This document shows, piece after piece, positions 10,962 through 24,247 of a stretch of 64,000 bases of DNA. A program made the translations under genes and the position numbers. Position 1 is the stretch's first letter; every line of letters starts with the position of its first letter. This DNA comes from Xylocopa sonorina (Eukaryota; Arthropoda; Insecta; Hymenoptera; Apidae). The notes beneath the pieces were generated by a model. The model saw nothing but the letters and a program-made list of their open reading frames with translations, did no database searches and was not told the origin of the DNA. The DNA lies in assembly GCF_050948175.1 (NCBI RefSeq), contig NW_027490228.1, positions 558,001 to 622,000 on the forward strand, given 5' to 3'.

Positions 10962-11851
10962 TCACAAGAATGTAAATGCGACACTTCCTTGCTAGGAAAT
11001 ATTGTTTGCAGGTGTCTACGTATCACAGCAATAGAGTACTAATGCTTCTTAAAACGAGATGTCGTATTTCATTTCTATGTTTCATGATAAGATATAATAT
11101 TCATTGCGAAGTGTCATGTATACCTCGTATTCACTTCAAAAGAATGTAAATGCGACACTTCCTTGCAAGGAAATAATGTTTGCAGATGTCTACGTATCAC
11201 AGCAATAGAGTACTAATGCTTCTTAAAACGAGATGTAGTATTTCACTTCTATGTTTCGTAATAAGATATAATATTCAATGTGTAATGCTACGTATACCTC
11301 GTATTCACTTCAGTGGAATGTAAGTGCGAAATTTCCTTGCTAAGAAATAGAATTTGCCGATGTCTACGTATAATAGCAATAGAGTTCTAATGCTTCTCAA
11401 AACGCGATATAGCACCTCATTCCTATGTTTCATGATAAGCTATAATATTCATTGCGAAGTGTCATGTATATCTCGTATTCACTTCAAAGGAATGTAAATG
11501 CGACACTTCCATGCTAGGAAATAGCGTTTGCAGATGTCTACGTATCGCAGCAATAGAGTTCTAATGCTTCCTAAAACGCGATATCGCATCTCTCTCCTAT
11601 GTTTCATGATAAGGTATAATATTCATTGCGAAGTGTCATGTATATCTCGATTTCACTTCACAAGAATGTAAATGCGACACTTGCTTGCTAGGAAATATTG
11701 TTGGCAGATGTCCACGTATCACAACAATAGAGTACTAATGCTTCTTAAAACGAGATGTCGTATTTAATCTCTATGTTTCATAATAAGATATAATATTCAT
11801 TGTGTAATGTTATGTATACCTCGTACTCACTTCAATGGAATGTAAGTGCGA
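10962..11851 (+). repeat. Five-unit block duplicated at 16007-16896
   Basis: This sequence, starting at the first base after the gap, is near identical to 16007-16896, 5045 bp away (29 units minus 1 bp). By eye only a few substitutions separate them, for example GGAAATAGCG versus GGAACTAGCG and TATATCTCG versus TATACCTCG. The match breaks near 11851, where GCGACTATTCC replaces GCGACATTTCC. Confidence 0.85.
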
Positions 11852-14800
11852 CTATTCCTTGCTAGGAAATAGCGCTTGCAGATGCCTACGTATCGTAGCA
11901 ATAGATTTCTAATGCTTCTTAGATCGCGATATCGCATCTCATTTAAATGTTTCGTGATAAGATATAATATTCATTGCGAAGCGTTATGTATACCTCGTAT
12001 TCACTTCAAAAGAATGTAAATGCGACTATTCCTTGCTAGGAAATAGCGTTTGCAGATGCCTACATATCGTAGCAATAGAGTTCTAATGCTTCTTAGATCG
12101 CGATATCGCATCCAATATCTATGATTCGTGATTAGTTAGAATATTCATTCCGAAGTGTCATGTATACCTCGTATTCACTTCAAAGAATGTAAATGCGACA
12201 CTTCCATGCTAGGAAATAGCGTTTGCTGATGTCTCCGCATCGAGGCAATAGGGTTCTAATGCTTCTTAAAACGCGATATGGCATCTCACCTCTATGTTAC
12301 GTGATAAGATATAATGTTCATTGCGAAGTGTCATGTATACCTCGCATTCACTTCAAAAGAATGTAAATGCGAATCTTCCTTGCTAGGAAATAGCGTTTGC
12401 AGATGTCTACGTATATAGGCAATAGAGTTCTAATGCTTCTCAAAACTCGATATAGCACCTCATTCCTATGTTTCATGATAAGATATAATATTCATTGCGA
12501 AGTGTCATGTATATCTCGTATTCACATCAAAAGAATGTAAATGCGACACTTCCATGCTAGGAAATAGCGTTTGCAGATGTCTACGTATCGCAGCAATAGA
12601 GTTCCAATGCTTCCTAAAACGCGATATCGCATCTCTCTTCTATGTTTCACGATAAGGTGTAATATTCATTGCGAAGCGTCATGTATACCTCGAATTCACT
12701 TCAAATGAATGTAAATGCGACACTTCCATGCTAGGAAATAGCGTGTGCAGATGTCTACGTATCGAAGCAATAGAGTTCTAATGATTCTTAAAGCGCGATA
12801 TCGCATCTCACTGCTATGTTTCATGAGAAGATATAATATTCATTGCGAAGTGTCATGTATACCTCGTATTCACTTCAAATGAACGTAAATAAGACACTTC
12901 CATGCTAGGCAATAGCGTTTGCAGATGTCTACGTATCGTAGCAATAGAGTTCTAATGCTTCTCAAAACGCGATATAGCACCCCTTTCCTATGTTTCATGA
13001 TAAGATATAGTATTCATTGCGAAGTGTCATGTATATCTCGTATTCACTTCAAAAGAATGTAAATGCGACACTTCCATGCTAGGAAATAGCGTTTGCAGAT
13101 GTCTACGTATCGCAGCAATAGAGTCCTAATGCTTCCTAAAACGCGATATCGCATCTCACTGCTATGTTTCATGATAAGATATAATATTCATTATGGAGTG
13201 TTATGTATACCTCGTACTCACTTCAAATGAATGTAAATGTGACACTTCAATGCTAGGAAATAGCGTTTGCAGATGTCTACGTATCGTAGCAATAGAGTTC
13301 TAATGCGTCTTAAAACGAGATGCCGCATTTCACTTCTATGTTCCGTAATAAGATATAATATTCATTGTGTAATGTTATGTATACCTCGTATTCACTTCAG
13401 TGAAATGTAAGTGCGAAATTTCCTTGCTAGGAAATAGAGTTTGCAGATGTCTACGTATATTAGCAATAGAGTTCTAATGCTTCTCAAAACGCGATATAGC
13501 ACCTCATTCCTATGTTTCATGATAAGCTATAATATTCATTGCAAAGTGTCATGTATATCTCGTATTCACTTCAAAAGAATGTAAAGGCGACACTTCCATG
13601 CTAGGAAATAGCGTTTGCAGATATCTACGTATCGCAGCAATAGAGTCCTAATGCTTCCTAAAACGCGATATCGCATCTCACTGCTATGTTTCATGATAAG
13701 ATATAATATTCATTATGGAGTGTTATGTATACCTCGTACTCACTTCAAATGAATGTAAATGTGACACTTCAATGCTAGGAAATAGCGTTTGCAGATGCCA
13801 ACGTATCGTAGCAATAGAGTTCTAATGCTTCTTAGATCGCGATATCGCATCTCATATCTATGATTCGTGATAAGTTAGAATATTCATTCCGAAGTGTCAT
13901 GTATACCTCGCATTCACTTCAAAAGAATGTAAATGCGAATCTTCCTTGCTAGGAAATAGCGTTTGCAGATGTCTACGTATCGTAGCAATAGAGTTCTAAT
14001 GTCTCTCAAAACGCGATATCGCATCCCATTCCTATGCTTCATGATAAGATATAATATTCATTGCGAAGTGTCATGTATACCTCTTATTCACTTCAGAAGA
14101 ATATAAATGCGAATCTGCCTTGCTAGGAAATAGCGTTTGCAGATGACTACGTATCGTAGCAATAGAGTTCTAATGCTTCTTAAAACGCGATATCGCATCT
14201 CACTTCTATGTTACGTGATGAGATATAATGTTCATTGCGAAGTGTCATGTATACCTCGCACTCACTTCAAAATAATGTAAATGCGAATCTTCCTTGCTAG
14301 GAAATAGCGTTTGCAGATGTCTACGTATCGTAGCAATAGAGTTCTAATGCTTCTTAAAACGCGATATCGCATCTCACTTCTATGTTACGTTATAAGATAT
14401 AATGTTCATTGCGAAGTGTCATGTATACCTCGCATTCACTTCAAAAGAATGTAAATGCGAATCTTCCTTGCTAGGAAATAGCGTTTGCAGATGACTACGT
14501 ATCGGAGCAAAGGAGTTCTAATGCTTCTCAAAACGAAATATCGCATCTCATTTCTATGCTTCATGATAAGATATAATATTCATTGCGAAGTGTCATGTAT
14601 ACCTCGTATTCCCTCCAAACGAATGTAAATGCGACACTTCCTTGCTAGGGAATGGCGTATTCAGATGTCTACGTATCGTAGCAATATAGTTCTAATGCTA
14701 CTTAAATCGCGATATCGCATCTCATTTATATGTTTCGTGATAAGATATAATATTCATCACGAAGTGTCAGGTATACCTCGTAATCACTTCAAAAGAATGT

Positions 14801-17800
14801 AAATGCGACACTTCCATGCTAGGAAATAGCGTCTGCAGATGTCTACGCGTCGAGGCAATAGAGTTCTAATGCTTCTTAAAACGCAATATCGAATCTCAAT
14901 TCTATGTTTCATTATAAGATATAATATTCATTGCGAAGTGTCATGTATACCTCGAATTCACTTCAAAAGAATGTAAATGCGACACTTCCATGCTAGGAAA
15001 TAGCGTTTGCAGATGTCTACGTATCGTAGCAATAGAGCTCTAATGCTTCTCAAAACGCGATATAGCACCTCATTCCTATGTTTCATGATAAGATATAATA
15101 TTTATAGCGAAGTGTCATGTATATCTCGTATTCACTTCAAACGAATGTAAATCCGACTATTCCTTGCTAGGAAATAGCGTTTGCAGATGTCTACGTATCG
15201 TAGCAATAGAGTTCTAGTGCTTCTTAAAACGCGATAAAGCATCTCACTTCTATGTTTCATGATAAGATATAATATTCAGTGCGATTTGTCATGTATACCT
15301 CGAATTCACTTCACAAGAATGTAAATGCGACACTTCCTTGCTAGGAAATAATGTTTGCAGATGTCTACGTATCACAGCAATAGAGTACTAATGCTTCTTA
15401 AAACGAGATGTCGTATTTCATTTCTATGTTTCATAATGAGATATAATACACATTATGTAATGTTATGTATACCTCGCATTCACTTCAGTGGAATGTAAGT
15501 GCCACATGTCCATGCTAAGAAATAGAGTTTGCAGATGTCTACGGAAATTAGCATTTGAGTTCTAATGCTTCTCAAAACGCGATATAGCACCTCATTCCTA
15601 TGTTTCATGATAAGATATAATATTCATTTCGAAGTGTCATGTATATCTCGTATTCACTTCAAAAGAATGTAAATGCGACACTTCCATGCTTGGAGATAGC
15701 GTTTGCAGATGTCTACGTATCGTAGCAATAGAGTTCTAATGCATCTTAAAACGCGATATCGCATCTCACTGCTATGTTTCATGATAAGATATAATATTCA
15801 TTATGGAGTGTTATGTATACCTCGTACTCGCTTCAAAAGAATGTAAATGCGACCCTTCCATTCTAGGAAATAGCGTTTGCAGATGTCTACGTATCGTAGC
15901 AATAGAGTTCTAGTGCTTCTTAAAACGCGATAAAGCATCTCACTTCTATGTTTCATGATAAGATATAATATTCAGTGCGATTTGTCATGTATTCCTCGAT
16001 TTCACTTCACAAGAATGTAAATGCGACACTTCCTTGCTAGGAAATATTGTTTGCAGGTGTCTACGTATCACAGCAATAGAGTACTAATGCTTCTTAAAAC
16101 GAGATGTCGTATTTCATTTCTATGTTTCATGATAAGATATAATATTCATTGCGAAGTGTCATGTATACCTCGTATTCACTTCAAAAGAATGTAAATGCGA
16201 CACTTCCTTGCAAGGAAATAATGTTTGCAGATGTCTACGTATCACAGCAATAGAGTACTAATGCTTCTTAAAACGAGATGTAGTATTTCACTTCTATGTT
16301 TCGTAATAAGATATAATATTCAATGTGTAATGCTACGTATACCTCGTATTCACTTCAGTGGAATGTAAGTGCGAAATTTCCTTGCTAAGAAATAGAATTT
16401 GCCGATGTCTACGTATAATAGCAATAGAGTTCTAATGCTTCTCAAAACGCGATATAGCACCTCATTCCTATGTTTCATGATAAGCTATAATATTCATTGC
16501 GAAGTGTCATGTATATCTCGTATTCACTTCAAAGGAATGTAAATGCGACACTTCCATGCTAGGAACTAGCGTTTGCAGATGTCTACGTATCGCAGCAATA
16601 GAGTTCTAATGCTTCCTAAAACGCGATATCGCATCTCTCTCCTATGTTTCATGATAAGGTATAATATTCATTGCGAAGTGTCATGTATACCTCGATTTCA
16701 CTTCACAAGAATGTAAATGCGACACTTGCTTGCTAGGAAATATTGTTGGCAGATGTCCACGTATCACAACAATAGAGTACTAATGCTTCTTAAAACGAGA
16801 TGTCGTATTTAATCTCTATGTTTCATAATAAGATATAATATTCATTGTGTAATGTTATGTATACCTCGTACTCACTTCAATGGAATGTAAGTGCGACATT
16901 TCCTTGCTAGGAAATAGAGGTTGCAGATGTCTACGTATATTAGCAATAGAGTTCTAATGCTTCTCAAAACGCGATATAGCACCTCATTCCTATGTTTCAT
17001 GATAAGATATAATGTTCATTGCGAAGTGTCATGTATACCTCGTATTCACTACAAAAGAATGTAAATGCGACACTTCCGTGCTAGGAAACAGCGTTTGCAG
17101 ATGTCTACGTATCGTAGCAATAGAGTTCCAATGCTTCTTAAAATGCGATATCGCATCTCACTTCTTTGTTTCATGATAAGATATAATACTCATTGCGAAG
17201 TGTCATGTATACCTCGTATTCACTTCAAATGAATGTAAATGCGACACTTCCATGCTAGGAAATAGCGTTTGCAGATGTCTACGTATCGTAGCAATAGAGT
17301 TCTAATGCTTCTTAAAACGGGATGTCGCATTTCATTTCTATATTTCGTGATAAGATATAATATTCATTGTGGAGTGTTACGTATACATCGTATTAACTTC
17401 AAAAGAATTTAAATGCGACACTTCCTTGCTAGGAAATATTGTTTGCAGATGTCTACGTATCGTAGCAATAGAGTTCTAATGCTTCTCAGAACGAGATATC
17501 GCATTTCATTTCTATGTTTCGTAATAAGATATAATATTCATTGTGGTGTGTTATGTATACCTCGTATTCACTTCAAAAGGATGTAAGTGCGACACTTCCT
17601 TGCTAGGAAATATTGTTTGCCTATGTCTACGTATCGTAGCAATAGAGTTCTAGTGCTTCTTAAAACGCGATATCGCATCTCACTGCTATGTTTCATGAAA
17701 AGATATAATATTCATTGCGAAGTGTCATGTATATCTCGTATTCACTTCAAAAGAATGTAAATGCGACCCTTCCATGCTAGGAAATAGCGTTTGCAGATGT

Positions 17801-19907
17801 CTACGTATCGTAGCAATAGAGTACTGATGCTTCTTAAAACGAGATGTCGTATTTCATTTCTACGTTTCATGATAAGATATAATATTCATTGCGAAGTGTC
17901 ATGTATATCTCGTATTCACTTCAAAAGAATGTAAATGCGACACTTCCATGCTAGGAAAATTGCGTTTGCAGATGTCTACGTATCGTAGCAATAGAGTTCT
18001 AATGCTTCTTAAAACGCGATATCGCATCTCACTTCTATGTTTCGTGATAAGATATAATATTCATTGTAGAGTGCTATGTATACCTCGTATTCACTACAAA
18101 AGAATGTAAATGCGACACTTCCGTGCTAGGAAACAGCGTTTGCAGATGTCTACGTATCGTAGCAATAGGGTTCTAATGTTTCTTAAAACGCGATATCGCA
18201 TCTCACTTCTATCTTTCATGATAAGATATAATATTTATTGCGAAGTGTCATGTATACCTCGTATTCACTTCAAAGGAATGTAAATACGACACTTCCATGC
18301 TAGGGAATAGCGTTTACAGATGTCTACGTATCCTAGCTATAGAGTTCTAATGCTTCTTAAAACGCGATATCGCATCTCACTTCTACCTTTCATGATAAGA
18401 TATAATATTTATTGCGAAGTGTCATGTATACCTCGTATTCACTTCAAAGGAATGTAAATGCGACACTTCCATGTTAGGAAATAGCGCTTGCAGATGTCAA
18501 CGTATCGTAGCAATAGAGTTCTAATGCTTCTTAAAACGAGATGTCGTATTTAATCTCTATGTTTCATAATAAGATATTATATTCATTGTGTAATGTTATG
18601 TATACCTCGTACTCACTTCAATGGAATGTAAGTGCGACATTTCCTTGCTAGGAAATGGAGGTTGCAGATGTCTACGTATATTAGCAATAGAGTTCTAATG
18701 CTTCTCAAAACGCGATATAGCACCTCATTCCTATGTTTCATGATAAGATATAATATTCATTGCGAAGTGTCATGTATATCTCGTATTCACTTCAAAAGTA
18801 TGTAAATGCGACACTTCCATGCTAGGAAATAGCGTTTGCAGATGTCTAGGCAGCGTAGCAACAGAGTTCTAGCGCTTCTTAAATCGCGATATCGCATTTC
18901 ACATCTATGTTTCGTGATAAGATATAATATTCATTGTAGAGTGTTATGTATACCTCGTATTCACTACAAAAGAATGTAAATGCGACACTTCCGTGCTAGG
19001 AAACAGCGTTTGCAGATGTCTACGTATCGTAGCAATAGAGTTCCAATGCTTCTTAAAATGCGATATCGCATCTCACTTCTTTGCTTCATGATAAGATATA
19101 ATATTAATTGCGAAGTGTCATGTATACCTCGTATTGACTTCAAAAGAATGTAAATGCGACACTTCCATGCTAGGAAGTAGCGTTTGCAGATGTCTACGTA
19201 TCGTAGCAGTAGGGTTCTAATGCTTCTTAAAACGCGATATCGCATCTCACTTCTATCTTTCATGATAAGATATAATATTTATTGCGAAGTGTCATGTATG
19301 CCACGTATTCACTTCAAAAGAATGTAAATGCGACACTTCCATGCTAGGAAATAGCGCTTGCAGATGTCAACGTATCGTAGCAATAGAGTTCTAATGCTTC
19401 TCAGAACGAGATGTCGCATTTCATTTCTATGTTTCGTAATAAGATATAATATTCATTGTGGTGTGTTATGTATACCTAGTATTCACTTCAAAAGGATGTA
19501 AGTGCGACACTTCCTTGCTAGGAAATATTGTTTGCCGATGTCTACGTATCGTAGCAATAGAGTTCTAGTGCTTCTTAAAACGCGATATTGCATCACACTT
19601 CTATGTTTCATGATAAGATATAATATTCATTGCGAAGTGTCATGTATACCTCGATTTCACTTCACAAGAATGTAAATGCGACACTTCCATGCTAGGAAAT
19701 ATTGTTTGCAAGATGTCTACGTATCACAGCAATAGAGTACTAATGCTTCTTAAAACGAGATGTCGTATTTAATTTCTATGTTCCGTAATAAGATATAATA
19801 TTCATTGTGTAATGTTATGCATACCTCGTATTCACTTCAAAAGTATGTAAGTGCGACACTTCCTTGCTAGGAAATATTGTTTGCAGATGTCTACGTATCG
19901 TAGCAAT

Positions 19908-22900
19908 GAAGTTCTAGTGCTTCTTAAATCACGATATCGCATCTCATTTCTATGTTTCGTGATAAGGTATAATATTCATTGCGAAGTGTCATGTATACAT
20001 CGTATTCACTTCAAAAGAATGTAAATGCGACACTTTCATGCTAGGAAATATTGTTTGCAGATGTCTACGTATCGTCGCAATAGAGCTCTAATGCCTCTCA
20101 AAACGCGAAATCGCAACTCATTCCTATGTTTCATGATAAGATATAATATTAATTGCGAAGTGCCATGTATACCTCGTATTCACTTCAAAAGAATGTAAAT
20201 GCGACACTTACATGCTAAGAAATAGCGTTTGCAGATGTCTACGTATCGTAGCAATAGAGTTCTAATGATTCTTAAAATGCCATATCGCATCTCACTTCTA
20301 TGTTTCATGATAAGATATAATATTCATTGCGAAGAGTCATGTATACCTCGTATTCAATTCAAAAGAATGTAAATGTGACACTTCCTTGCCAGGAAATATT
20401 GTTTGCAGATGTCTACGTATCGTAGCAATGAAGTTCTAGTGCTTCTTAAATCACGATATCGCATCTCATTTCTATGTTTCGTGATAAGGTATAATATTCA
20501 TTGCCAAGTGTCATGTATACATCGTATTCACTTCAAAAGAATGTAAATGCGACACTTTCTTGCTAGGAAATATTGTTTGCAGATGTCTACGTATCGTCGC
20601 AATAGAGCTCTAATGCTTCTCAAAACGCGAAATCGCAACTCATTACTATGTTTCATGATAAGATATAATATTAATTGCGAAGTGTCATGTATACCTCGTA
20701 TTCACTTCAAAAGAATGTAAATGCGAAACTTCCATGCTAGGAAATAGCGTTTGCAGATGTCTACGTATCGTAGCGATAGAGTTCTAATGCTTCTTAAAAC
20801 GAGATGTCGCATTTCATTTCCATGTTTCGTAATAAGATATAAAATTCATTGTGGAGTGTCATGTATACCTCGTACTCACATCACAAGAATGTAAATGTGA
20901 CACTTCCATGCTAGGAAATAGCGTTTGCAGATGTCTACGTATCGTAGCAATAGAGTTCTAATGCTTCTTAAAATGCGATATCGCATCGCACTTCTATCTT
21001 TCATGATAAGATATAATATTTATTGCGAAGTGTCATGTATACTTCGTATTCACTTCAAAAGAATGTAAATGCGACACTTCCATGCAAGGAAGTAGCGTTT
21101 GCAGATGTCTACCTATCGTAGCAATAGGGTTCTAATGCTTCTTAAAACGCGACATCGCATCTCACTTCTATCTTTCATGATAAGATATAATATTTATTGC
21201 GAAGTGTCATGTATACCTCGTATTCACTTCAAAGGAATGTAAATGCGACACTTCCATGTTAGGAAATAGCGCTTGCAGATGTCAACGTATCGTAGCAATA
21301 GAGTTCTAATGCTTCTTAGAACGAGATGTCGCATTTCATTTCTATGTTTCGTAATAAGATATAATATTCATTGTGGTGTGTTATGTATACCTCGTATTCA
21401 CTTCAACAGGATGTAAGTGCGACACTTCCTTGCTAGGAGATATTGTTTGCAGATGTCTACGTATCGTAGCAATAGAGTTCTAGTGCTTCTTAAAACGCGA
21501 TATTGCATCTCACTTCTATGTTTCATGATAAGATATAATATTCACTGCGAAGTGTCATGTATACCTCGATTTCACTTCACAAGAATGTAAATGCGACACT
21601 TCCTTGCTAGGAAATATTGTTTGCAAGATGTTTACGTATCACAGCAGTAGAGTACTAATGCTTCTTAAAACGAGATGTCGTATTTAATTTCTATGTTCCG
21701 TAATAAGATATAATATTCATTGTGTAATGTTATGCATACCTCGTATTCACTTCAAAAGTATGTAAGTGCGAAACTTCCTTGCTAGGAAATATTGTTTGCA
21801 GATGTCTACGTATCGTAGCAATGAAGTTTTAGTGCTTCTTAATTCACGATATCGCATCTCATTTCTATGTTTCGTTGTAAGGTGTAATATTCATTAAAAA
21901 GTGTCATGTATACATCGTACTCACTTCTAAAGAATGTAAATGCGACACTTTCTTGCTAGGAAATATTGTTTGCAGATGTATACGTATCGTCGCAATGGAG
22001 CCGTAATGCTTCTCAAAACGCGAAATCGCAACTCATTCCTATGTTTCATGATAAGATATAATATTAATTGCGAAGTGTCATGTATATCTCGTATTCGCTT
22101 CAAAAGAATGTAAATGCGAAACTTCCATGCTAGGAAATAGCGTTTACAGATGTCTACGTATCCTAGCAATAGAGTTCTAATGCTTCTCAAAACGCGATAT
22201 CGCAACTCATTCCTATGTTTTATGAAAAGATATAATATTCATTGCGAAGTGTCATGTATACCTCGTATTCACTTCAAAAGAATGCAAATGCGACACTTAC
22301 ATGCTAGGAAATAGCGTTTGCAGATGTCTACGTATCGTAGCAATAGAGTTCTAATGATTCTTAAAATGCCATATCGCATCTCACTTCTATGTTTCATGAT
22401 AAGATATAATATTCATTGCGAAGAGTAATGTATACCTCGTATTCACTTCAAAAGAATGTAAATGTGACACTTCCTTGCTAGGAAATATTGTTTGCAGATG
22501 TCTACGTATCGTAGCAATGAAGTTCTAGTGCCTCTTAAATCACGATATCGCATCTCATTTCTATGTTTCGTGATAAGGTATAATATTCATAGCAAATGTC
22601 ATGTATACATCGTATTCACTTCAAAAGAATGTAAATGCGACACTTTCTTGCTAGGAAATGTTGTTTGCAGATGTCTACGTATCGTCGCAATAGAGCTCTA
22701 ATGCTTCTCAAAACGCGAAATCGCAACTCATTCCTATGTTTCATGACAAGATATAATATTAGTTGCGAAGTGTCATGTATATCTCGTATTCACTTCAAAA
22801 GAATGTAAATGCGAAACTTCCATGCTAGGAAATAGCGTTTACAGATATCTACGTATCCTAGCAAAAGAGTTCTAATGCTTCTCAAAACTAGATATCGCAA
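19908..22900 (+). repeat. Block-duplicated segment marked by CAATGAAGTTCTAGTGC
   Basis: A unit with GAAGTTCTAGTG and TCACGATATCGC occurs at 19908, 20430, 21823 and 22519. Spacings are 522 (3 units), 1393 (8 units plus 1 bp) and 696 bp (4 units). It is usually followed by a unit with GTCGCAATAGAGCTC and CGCGAAATCGCAACTC. This indicates repeated in-register duplication of a small group of units. Confidence 0.8.
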
Positions 22901-24073
22901 ATCATTCCTATGTTTCATGATAAGATATAATATTCATTGCGAAGTGTCATGTATATCTCGTATTCACTTCAAAAGAATGTAAATGCGAAACTTCCATGCT
23001 AGGAAATAGCGTTTGCCGATGTCTACGTATCGTAGCGATAGAGTTCTATTGCTTCTTAGAATGCGATATCGCATATCACTTCTATGTTTCATGATAAGAT
23101 GTAATATTCATTGCGAAGTGTCATGTATACCTCGTATTCACTTCAAAAGAATGTAAATGCGAAACTTCCATGCTAGGAAATAACGTTCGCACATGTCTAC
23201 GTATCGTAGCGATAGAGTTCTAATGCTTCTTAAAACGAGATGTCGCATTTCATTTCCATGATTCGTAATAAGATATAATATTCATTGTGGAGTGTCATGT
23301 ATACCTCGTACTCACATCACAAGAATGTAAATGCGACACATTCATGCAAGGAAATAGCGTTTGCAGATGTCAACGTATATTAGCAATAGAGATCTAATGC
23401 TTCTCCATACGCGATATCGCATTTCATTCCTATGTTTCATTATAAGATATAATACTCATTGCGAGGAGTCACGTATACCTCGTATTCACTTCAAATGAAT
23501 GTAAATGTGACACTTCCATGCTAGGAAATATCGTTTGCAGATGTCTACGTATCGTAGCTATAGAGTTCTAATGCTTCTTAAAACGCGATATCGCATCTCA
23601 CTGCTATGTTTCATGAGAAGATATAATACTCATTATGGAGAGTTATGTATACCTCGTACTCACTGCAAAAGAATGTAAATGCGACCCTTCCATGCTAGGA
23701 AATAGCGTTTGCAGGTGTCTACGTATCGTAGCAATTGCCTTCTACTGCTTCTTAGAACGCGATATCGCATCCCACTTCTATGTTTCATGATAAGATATAA
23801 TATTCATTGCGAAGTTTCATGTATGCCTCGTATTCACTTCAAAGGATTGTAAATATGACACTTCCAATCTAGGAAATAGCGTTTGCAGATGTCTACGTAT
23901 CGTAGCAATAGAGTTCTAATGCTTCTTAAAATGAGATGCCGCATTTCATTTCTATGTTTCGTGGTAAGATATAATATTCATTGTAGAGTGTTATGTATAC
24001 CTCGTATTCACTTCAAAAGAATGTAAAAGCGACACTTCCATGCTAGGATACAGCGTTTGCAGATGTCTACGTA

Positions 24074-24247
24074 TCGTAGCAATAGAGTTCTAATGCTTCT
24101 TAGAACGCGATATCGCATCTCACTTCTATGTTTCATGATAAGATATAATATTCATTGCGAAGTGTCATGTATACCTCGTATTCACTTCAAATGAATGTAA
24201 ATGCGACACTTCCATGCTAGGAAATAGCGTTTGCAGATGTCTACGTA
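24074..24247 (+). repeat. Representative 174-bp monomer with its dyad symmetries
   Basis: One typical unit, counted exactly: it starts at TCGTAGCAATAG and the next starts at 24248. Inside are the perfect 10-bp palindrome GCGATATCGC (24107-24116) and the inverted pair GAAGTGTC (24159-24166) / GACACTTC (24205-24212) with a 38-bp spacer. The unit boundary holds CTACG-TAT-CGTAG (24067-24079). The length is a multiple of three (58 codons), which is why long frames can run through several units without coding for anything. Confidence 0.9.

Larger units (their letters stand above)
10962..23600 (+). repeat. 174-bp satellite array, mixed subfamilies
   Basis: About 72 plus-strand units. Several subfamilies alternate. 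One common pair is a unit with the box ATCACAGCAATAGAGTAC and CGAGATGTCGTATTTC, followed by a unit with TATATTAGCAATAGAG and CGATATAGCACCTCATTC; it recurs around 11.2, 13.4, 15.4, 16.3 and 18.6 kb. Blocks of several units are repeated at whole multiples of 174 bp. No coding region is supported; reading frames of 70-100 codons here are translations of one to two units. Confidence 0.97.

Noticed and set aside
10811..11026. Minus-strand frame spanning the N gap
   Set aside because: Its middle is unknown sequence and both ends are satellite in opposite orientation.
18964..19263. 92- to 99-codon minus-strand frames at 18964-19263 and 21927-22205
   Set aside because: Both read straight through two satellite units and repeat the same peptide; no coding evidence.
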